From the NCBI GenBank assembly GCA_050742975.1, contig JBOGDQ010000072.1:1-10268 (forward strand): 10,268 nucleotides of DNA. Reading direction: 5' to 3'. Positions within the stretch are counted from its first letter, which is position 1; each line of letters begins with the position of its first letter. Shown piece by piece: positions 6,043 through 10,268 of the stretch. The translations under genes and the position numbers were made by a program. Below the pieces are notes generated by a model that saw nothing but the letters and a program-made list of their open reading frames with translations, did not search any database and was not told the origin of the DNA. The stretch is from JBDTGE01 sp050742975 (GTDB taxonomy: Bacteria > Actinomycetota > Actinomycetes > Mycobacteriales > Jatrophihabitantaceae).

Positions 6043-7376
6043 TCGGGCGCTGCCGGAGCCTGGATCTCGTGCCACTGCGTGCCGTCGCCGTCAACGCGGA
6101 CCGGCAGCGGTCCGGCCGGGGTTCGCGCCAGCGCGCTCGCCCTGTACCTGCGGCGCCGAACCTGCGCGAGGGCGATCAGCACGAGCAGCAGGAGCAGCGC
6201 GGCGAACGCGACAGCGAGGGCGATCAGGACGCGCGGCACGAGCAGCCGGGGCGAGCTGCCGATCTTGAACGTGCCGGTCGACTTGACCGGCTGGGCAGCG
6301 GGCGGGGCCGGCGTGGGGGTCTTGGTCAGGGCGATGGCGCGGGCTCGGGCGGCGAACGGCGCCGCTGCCGCGTACACCGGGTTGGCCGCGTCGGTCGGTA
6401 CGTGCGCGGTGACCGCCGCGTAGCCGTCGAGCGTCCCGTACCCGTACGCCGGATTCGGCTTGGCCGTGCGGTTGTCGAGCGTCGCGAGAATCCGGGCGAC
6501 GACCTGACGGCCGGTCAGGTTCGGGTATTTCGACCAGACCAGGGCCATGACGGCGGAGGTGATCGCCGTTGCCTGACTGGTGCCGTCACCGGAGTAAGCG
6601 GCTCCGGGTATCCGGCTCAGCGACGGGATGTTCACGCCGGGCGCGTCGAGCGTGAGGTACGGATGCCGCGACGAGAAGTCGGCCACCGTCCCGGACCGGT
6701 CGACGGCCCCGACCGCGATCACGCCGAGGCAGACTCCGGGCTCCTCGACAGGGCTGCCGGCGGTGCCGCGGTTGCCGCCCGCGGCGAGCAGGACCGCCCC
6801 CTTGCGCAGGGCATAGAAGATGGCGGCCTGCTCGTCGGACGGGCACGACGTGGCGTCGGCGGACGGCGTGCGCGTCCCGCCCAGCGACATGCTGATCACC
6901 TTGGCGCCATGGTCGGCGGCCCAGGTGATGGCCGAGGCGAGGTGGTCGTCCGGGCCCGCGTCGGTCGTCCCGGTCAGCGGAACGGCGATCGGCAGCACCT
7001 GCGCGCCCGGGGCGAGGCCGGTGATCCCCAGCGTGCTCGGCCGGCTGACCATCAGCGAGGCCATCGCGGTGCCGTGCCCGAACTGCTTGATCTGCCGGTC
7101 GATCCGGCCGTCGCCACCGGCGGGCCCGAAGTCCTTGCCCGGCAGGATGCGGCCGGCGAGCCCGGGCAGGGCGGCGTTCACCCCGGTGTCGATCTCGGCG
7201 ATGGTGATGCCCTGGCCGCGCGCGCCCTGGCTCCACAGCTGGTTGACACTCCAGGTGTCGAACCAGTACTCCGGCGCGTCGGCCGGCCCCGGCGCGGCGG
7301 CAGCGGGCACGGCCGGCAGCACCACCGCGGCGGCGACGGCTACGACGGCTACGACAAGGGCGGCGCAGCGCGTCAT
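6039..7376 (-). CDS. Mycosin-like membrane-anchored subtilase (S8 serine protease)
   Basis: A 445-residue extracytoplasmic serine protease like the type VII secretion mycosins (MycP). Numbered from the ATG at 7376, it has a Sec signal peptide (about 1-29, ending in an Ala-rich site), then a subtilase domain with the full triad: D63 in AEIDTGV, H101 in GHGTAMAS, S267 in GDGTSQATA, with oxyanion N202 in AAGGNRG. Two cysteines, C178 and C216, could pair as in mycosins. A Pro/Ala-rich linker (about 350-370) precedes one membrane segment (about 379-405), then RRRR and a cytoplasmic tail of about 35 residues, longer than I would expect for a mycosin. The ATG overlaps the stop of protein A as ATGA; a GTG at 7391 is the alternative start. 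It sits between two paralogous anchored proteins. No secretion-machine genes are visible, so its substrate is unknown. Confidence 0.88.
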   Translation of the reverse strand: MTRCAALVVAVVAVAAAVVLPAVPAAAAPGPADAPEYWFDTWSVNQLWSQGARGQGITIAEIDTGVNAALPGLAGRILPGKDFGPAGGDGRIDRQIKQFGHGTAMASLMVSRPSTLGITGLAPGAQVLPIAVPLTGTTDAGPDDHLASAITWAADHGAKVISMSLGGTRTPSADATSCPSDEQAAIFYALRKGAVLLAAGGNRGTAGSPVEEPGVCLGVIAVGAVDRSGTVADFSSRHPYLTLDAPGVNIPSLSRIPGAAYSGDGTSQATAITSAVMALVWSKYPNLTGRQVVARILATLDNRTAKPNPAYGYGTLDGYAAVTAHVPTDAANPVYAAAAPFAARARAIALTKTPTPAPPAAQPVKSTGTFKIGSSPRLLVPRVLIALAVAFAALLLLLVLIALAQVRRRRYRASALARTPAGPLPVRVDGDGTQWHEIQAPAAPE

Positions 7377-8341
7377 TGCGGGGCCAGCCACTGCAGCTGG
7401 ATCGGCTTGATGTAGGTGGTCGAGGCGAGCGGGATCTGCACCGTGCCGCGGTGCGTGGATGCGATGTCGTTGAAGTCGAGCTCGCGGTAGGTGCCGACGA
7501 ACGGGACGGTGCCGGAGACGTCGATGAGACCCGAATCCGTGGCGGCGACGTCGAGCTGCATCCGGTCGGCGACGCTGCCCGCGAGCCGCCCACTGAGGCT
7601 GCCGGGCACGAACCGGTCGGACGGCAACGGGCAGCGCAGGTCGGCGCGGGTGCCGGTGAAGCAGTTGCTCAGGCCGGCCGCGAGCGCACCGGCGACGGCT
7701 CTGCGACCGGCGGCGCTGACCGCCACCGTCAGGTCGACCTCGTGGCCGGTGCCGAACGTAACGCGTCCCGTGCCGGCTGCCACCTGCAGGTACGGCGTGT
7801 CGAAGCGGACCGGGACGGCCCCCGGGAACAGCAGCGTCGTCCCACCCGGGACGCCGGCGCCGACGATGGTGGCGCGATCGCTCGCCTGGGTGATCCGGAT
7901 CGACGTCGGCACAGCCGTCTCCGCCAGCTGCCAGGACGATCCGCGGTGGTGCACCCGGACGGTGTCGGAAACGGCCTGGGCGCCGGATCGGTAGTCGAGG
8001 TTGTAGGCGAGGCCCACCATCGCGTCCGAACCGTGGTGCTCCACCGAAACGATCTTGACGTCGCGGATCGGTGCGATCTCCTGCTGCTCCCGCAGCACCT
8101 CCGCGGTCAGCAGGGTGTGCGGGCCGGCCGGCACGTCGCCGTACGCGAGCGCCCTGGCCGCGTCGGACTGCTCGAGCGCGGCGAAGTAGCCCTTGACGGC
8201 GCCGGCTGGTCCGGCCGTCTGCTCGTACCCGAGGTACGCGACGACGCTGCCGCCGACGATCCCGACGAGCGAGAGGAGCACCGCGGCCCAGTACAACCCG
8301 CGGTGCCTGCGCGGTGCCTGCGCCAGCTGGCGCTCGGCCAT
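7373..8341 (-). CDS. Membrane-anchored NTF2-like protein A, paralogue of the protein at 5074-6042
   Basis: Unnamed protein, 322 residues. A basic start (RRHR at 11-14) is followed by one membrane segment (about 16-38), predicting a cytoplasmic N-terminus and an outside body. Residues about 46-145 resemble an NTF2-like domain (AVKGYFAALEQSDAARAL, later RGSSWQLAETAVP). The remaining part is beta-rich, with LFPGAVPVRF (171-180) and a cysteine pair C227/C237 placed like C222/C233 of protein B. Its ATG (8341) directly follows the recR stop TAG with no base between, and its TGA overlaps the protease ATG by 4 bp, so translation is almost certainly coupled with both. I do not recognise a named family. 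It could be a chaperone, inhibitor or scaffold for the protease, or a cell-wall binding protein; the context supports only a shared envelope role. Confidence 0.82.
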   Translation of the reverse strand: MAERQLAQAPRRHRGLYWAAVLLSLVGIVGGSVVAYLGYEQTAGPAGAVKGYFAALEQSDAARALAYGDVPAGPHTLLTAEVLREQQEIAPIRDVKIVSVEHHGSDAMVGLAYNLDYRSGAQAVSDTVRVHHRGSSWQLAETAVPTSIRITQASDRATIVGAGVPGGTTLLFPGAVPVRFDTPYLQVAAGTGRVTFGTGHEVDLTVAVSAAGRRAVAGALAAGLSNCFTGTRADLRCPLPSDRFVPGSLSGRLAGSVADRMQLDVAATDSGLIDVSGTVPFVGTYRELDFNDIASTHRGTVQIPLASTTYIKPIQLQWLAPQ

Positions 8342-8938
8342 CTAGTCGACCCGCCGGCGTCCGGTGAAGGCACGGCCCAGCGTCACTTCGTCGGCGTACT
8401 CCAGGTCGCCGCCGACGGGCAGGCCACTGGCCAGGCGCGAGACGGTCAGGCCCATCGGGCTGATCATCCGCGCCAGGTAGGTGGCGGTCGCCTCGCCCTC
8501 CAGGTTCGGGTCGGTGGCCAGGATGATCTCGGTGATCGCGCCGTCGCGCAGCCGGGCCAGCAGCTCGCGGATACGCAGGTCGTCCGGGCCGACGCCGTCG
8601 ATCGGGCTGATCGCCCCACCCAACACGTGGTAGCGGCCGCGGAACTCGCGGGTGCGCTCGATGGCCACGACGTCCTTGGGCTCCTCGACGACGCAGATGA
8701 TGCTCTGGTCGCGGCGGGCGTCGCTGCAGATCCGGCAGGTCTCGGCCTCGGCCACGTTGCCACAGACGATGCAGAAGCGGACCTCGTTCTTCACGCGGAC
8801 GAGCGTGGCCGCGAGCCGCTCGACGTCGGCGGGCTCGGCCGACAGCAGGTGGAACGCGATGCGCTGGGCGCTCTTGGGGCCGACGCCAGGGAGCCGTCCC
8901 AGCTCGTCGATGAGGTCTTGAACGGCGCCCTCGTACAT
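8342..8938 (-). CDS. recR: Recombination mediator protein RecR
   Basis: Cytoplasmic DNA-repair protein that with RecO (and RecF) loads RecA at gaps. The 198-residue length is normal for RecR. The order is helix-hairpin-helix (about 8-35, LGRLPGVGPKSAQRIAFHLL), a four-cysteine zinc finger (C56, C59, C68, C71), a Toprim domain (about 79-172, with VVEEPKD and ATDPNLEGEAT) and the C-terminal GGDLEYADEVTLGRA. The start MYEGAVQDLIDELG at 8938 matches known RecR starts such as the mycobacterial MFEG; an upstream in-frame start at 8980 would run into ybaB. It lies 16 bp after ybaB, the common ybaB-recR pair. Its stop TAG is immediately followed by the ATG of protein A, tying a repair gene to envelope genes in one transcript. 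Confidence 0.97.
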   Translation of the reverse strand: MYEGAVQDLIDELGRLPGVGPKSAQRIAFHLLSAEPADVERLAATLVRVKNEVRFCIVCGNVAEAETCRICSDARRDQSIICVVEEPKDVVAIERTREFRGRYHVLGGAISPIDGVGPDDLRIRELLARLRDGAITEIILATDPNLEGEATATYLARMISPMGLTVSRLASGLPVGGDLEYADEVTLGRAFTGRRRVD

Positions 8939-8954
8939 CAACTGCGCTGCCGGG

Positions 8955-9314
8955 TCACAGGCCGGGAAGTCCCAGGCCACCGAGGCCCGCGGCGCCTCCG
9001 GTGAGCGGGCCCATCTTCTCCGAGGCGAGCTCGGTGGCCGCTCGGTTCGCGTCGCGGACGGCCGCGACGACGAGGTCCTGCAGCGTCTCGACGTCGTCCG
9101 GGTCGACGGCTTTCGGATCGATCGTCAGGGCCGTGAGCTCACCCGAGCCGAGGAGGGTCGCGGTCACCAGCCCGCCGCCGGCCGTGCCAGTCACCTCGGT
9201 CGCCGCCAGCTCGGCCTGCGCAGCCTCCATCTGCTGCTGCATCTTCTGGGCCTGCTTCATCAGCTGCTGCATGTTCGGCTGCCCGCCGAATCCTCCACCA
9301 CCGCGCGACGCCAC
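8955..9314 (-). CDS. ybaB: YbaB/EbfC nucleoid-associated protein
   Basis: A small dimeric DNA-binding protein of the YbaB/EbfC family, thought to bind the nucleoid. It has 119 residues from the GTG at 9314. A Gly-rich N-terminus leads into a Met/Gln-rich helix (NMQQLMKQAQKMQQQMEAAQ, about 14-33), then a beta region containing GGGLVTATLLGSGELTALTI and a C-terminal helix (about 75-100), followed by a Gly/Leu-rich tail. AAGGAG (9321-9326) lies 6 bases before the GTG at 9314 but only 3 before the tandem GTG at 9317, so 9314 is preferred. First gene of the operon and divergent from the amidase. dnaX, often upstream of ybaB in other bacteria, is not adjacent, as also in M. tuberculosis. Confidence 0.93.
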   Translation of the reverse strand: MASRGGGGFGGQPNMQQLMKQAQKMQQQMEAAQAELAATEVTGTAGGGLVTATLLGSGELTALTIDPKAVDPDDVETLQDLVVAAVRDANRAATELASEKMGPLTGGAAGLGGLGLPGL

Positions 9315-9393
9315 CACGTGCTCCTTCAGTTCGGCCAGTGCTCAGGGTAACCGGCGACGGTGACGTTTCGCGCAGTGTGCGAGGGTGGCAGGC
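9315..9393. promoter_or_regulatory. Divergent intergenic region between ybaB and the amidase gene
   Basis: Seventy-nine bases hold the start signals of two divergent genes. For ybaB there is a strong ribosome-binding site (AAGGAG, 9321-9326) and a TANNNT-type -10 candidate TACCCT (9344-9349, minus strand) without a good -35. For the amidase, GAGGG (9380-9384) is 9 bases before its GTG. No convincing plus-strand promoter or operator palindrome is visible. Confidence 0.4.
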
Positions 9394-10268
9394 GTGCGCC
9401 GTCTCATCGCCGCCCTCGCCGTCCTCGCCGGTGTGGTGTCTGCGTGCAGCACGGGTGGCTCCGGTGGTCCGTCATCGACCCCGCCGTCCCCGCAGTCGGT
9501 CGTGTCCGCGGTGCCGTCCACCTCCTCCGCAGCCGTCCGCACTTCCACGTCCCGTGCCACCCCGCACCGGACACCGACCGGCCGAACCACCCCGCACTCC
9601 GTGACGCCCAGTGCGACGCACCGCTCCTCACCGACCGTCACCTTTCCCGGCGGATCCGGCCCGCTCGTCGTCCTCGACCCGGGCCACAACGGTGGGAACG
9701 CCTCGCACCCGGCGCAGATCAACCGGCTGGTCCCGGCCGGGTTCAACCGGATGAAGCCGTGCAATACGACGGGCACCAATACGAACGCGGGGTACCCGGA
9801 GCACGCGTTCAACTGGGACGTCGCGCTGCGCACCCGCGCGATCCTGCGAGCTCATGGGGTTCGGGTGCTGATGACCCGGTCCGACGACACCGGCGTCGGG
9901 CCGTGCGTCAACCAGCGCGCCGCCATCCAGAACACCAAGGGCGTGCGGCTGGCCGTCATCATCCACGCCGACGGCGCTCCGTCCTCCGGCCACGGATTCC
10001 ACGTGAACGAGGACTCGCGCCTGCCCGACGGTGCCACCGAGGCGACCCGTGTCCTGTCGCATGCGCTCACCGTCGCGGAGCACGACGCCCTCCTGCACGG
10101 TTCGGGGTTGACCACGTCGACCTACTTCGGCCAGGACGGTTACGTCAAACGTGACGACTTCGCCGGGCTGAACCTCTCGCGCGTGCCGACGACGTTCCTC
10201 GAGCTCGGCAACATGCGGAACGCCGGCGACGCCGCGCTGCAGACGTCCGCGAGTGGACGCCAGCGGAT
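9394..10268 (+). CDS. Lipoprotein N-acetylmuramoyl-L-alanine amidase (Amidase_3), cut by the right edge
   Basis: A zinc hydrolase that cuts the bond between N-acetylmuramic acid and the stem peptide of peptidoglycan, related to mycobacterial Rv3717. The GTG at 9394 starts a lipoprotein signal, MRRLIAALAVLAGVVSAC, with lipobox VSAC and the lipidated cysteine at C18. Residues 19 to about 85 are a Ser/Thr/Pro-rich linker. The catalytic domain shows the zinc ligands H98 (VVLDPGHNGG), E136 (YPEHAFNWDVA) and H191 (VIIHADG), plus the catalytic glutamate E270 (TTFLELGNMRN). C123 and C171 may form a disulfide. The frame is open to the window end (291 complete codons); by comparison with Rv3717, perhaps 20 residues are missing. 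An in-frame GTG at 9385 is possible, but GAGGG at 9380-9384 suits 9394 better. Confidence 0.92.
   Translation, partial: MRRLIAALAVLAGVVSACSTGGSGGPSSTPPSPQSVVSAVPSTSSAAVRTSTSRATPHRTPTGRTTPHSVTPSATHRSSPTVTFPGGSGPLVVLDPGHNGGNASHPAQINRLVPAGFNRMKPCNTTGTNTNAGYPEHAFNWDVALRTRAILRAHGVRVLMTRSDDTGVGPCVNQRAAIQNTKGVRLAVIIHADGAPSSGHGFHVNEDSRLPDGATEATRVLSHALTVAEHDALLHGSGLTTSTYFGQDGYVKRDDFAGLNLSRVPTTFLELGNMRNAGDAALQTSASGRQR

Noticed and set aside
5074..8341. A complete type VII secretion locus
   Set aside because: Only a mycosin-like protease is present. Proteins A and B have one membrane helix each but none of the ATPase, EccB or EccD features I would expect, and no WXG100 gene is seen.
6069..9004. Long plus-strand open frames opposite the protease, protein A and recR
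   Set aside because: They have shadow-like composition (Arg/Gly/Asp-rich) and no signal peptides or motifs, while the minus strand has clear genes with coupled starts and stops.
9360..10154. Plus-strand frame starting at 9360 across the amidase
   Set aside because: Different frame from the amidase, Arg/Pro-rich, no domain. The frame from 9394 has a lipobox and all the zinc and catalytic residues.

Overview
This window comes from a high-GC actinobacterium. The evidence is strong G/C bias at third codon positions, GTG starts, a mycosin-type protease, a 73-residue biotinyl-domain protein of the mycobacterial TB7.3 type, and an actinobacterial leuA leader. The gene neighbourhood leuA ... recR-ybaB / divergent N-acetylmuramoyl-L-alanine amidase matches the Mycobacterium tuberculosis order Rv3710 (leuA), Rv3715c (recR), Rv3716c (ybaB/ebfC), Rv3717 (amidase), as I recall it. 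The genes between leuA and recR are different here. The genus cannot be fixed; a non-mycobacterial, Frankia/Jatrophihabitans/Nakamurella-like actinomycete would fit.

Left block (1-3067, minus strand): a GABA catabolic operon. It is read from an aminobutyraldehyde dehydrogenase (3067 to 1637), through a small free-standing biotinyl/lipoyl-domain protein (1626 to 1405), to 4-aminobutyrate aminotransferase (1387 to 62). The spacings are only 10 and 17 bp. A fourth gene may start at 36 and run off the left edge. The enzymes would turn 4-aminobutyraldehyde (from putrescine) into GABA and then succinate semialdehyde. The role of the biotinyl-domain protein here is not obvious.

Centre (3068-5068, plus strand): a regulatory leader and leuA (2-isopropylmalate synthase). 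The leader holds a 14-codon peptide with four consecutive Leu codons, two stems that interlock as an H-type pseudoknot (the known actinobacterial LEU element type), and a perfect 9-bp complementarity between the Leu codons and the leuA Shine-Dalgarno region. This suggests leucine-responsive translational attenuation.

Right block (5074-9314, minus strand): a tightly packed five-gene operon, ybaB - recR - anchored protein A - mycosin-like protease - anchored protein B. The last four genes abut or overlap by 4 bp. Proteins A and B are divergent paralogues, each 322 residues with the chosen starts, each with one N-terminal membrane anchor and an extracytoplasmic NTF2-like part. They bracket a membrane-anchored subtilase. 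No type VII secretion core gene (EccB/C/D/E, EsxA/B) is visible, so this looks like an uncharacterised cell-envelope protease module attached to a DNA-repair operon.

Right edge (9394-10268, plus strand): the start and most of a zinc-dependent peptidoglycan amidase with a lipoprotein signal and a Ser/Thr/Pro-rich linker, cut by the window end. I see no tRNA, rRNA, CRISPR array, insertion sequence or phage gene.
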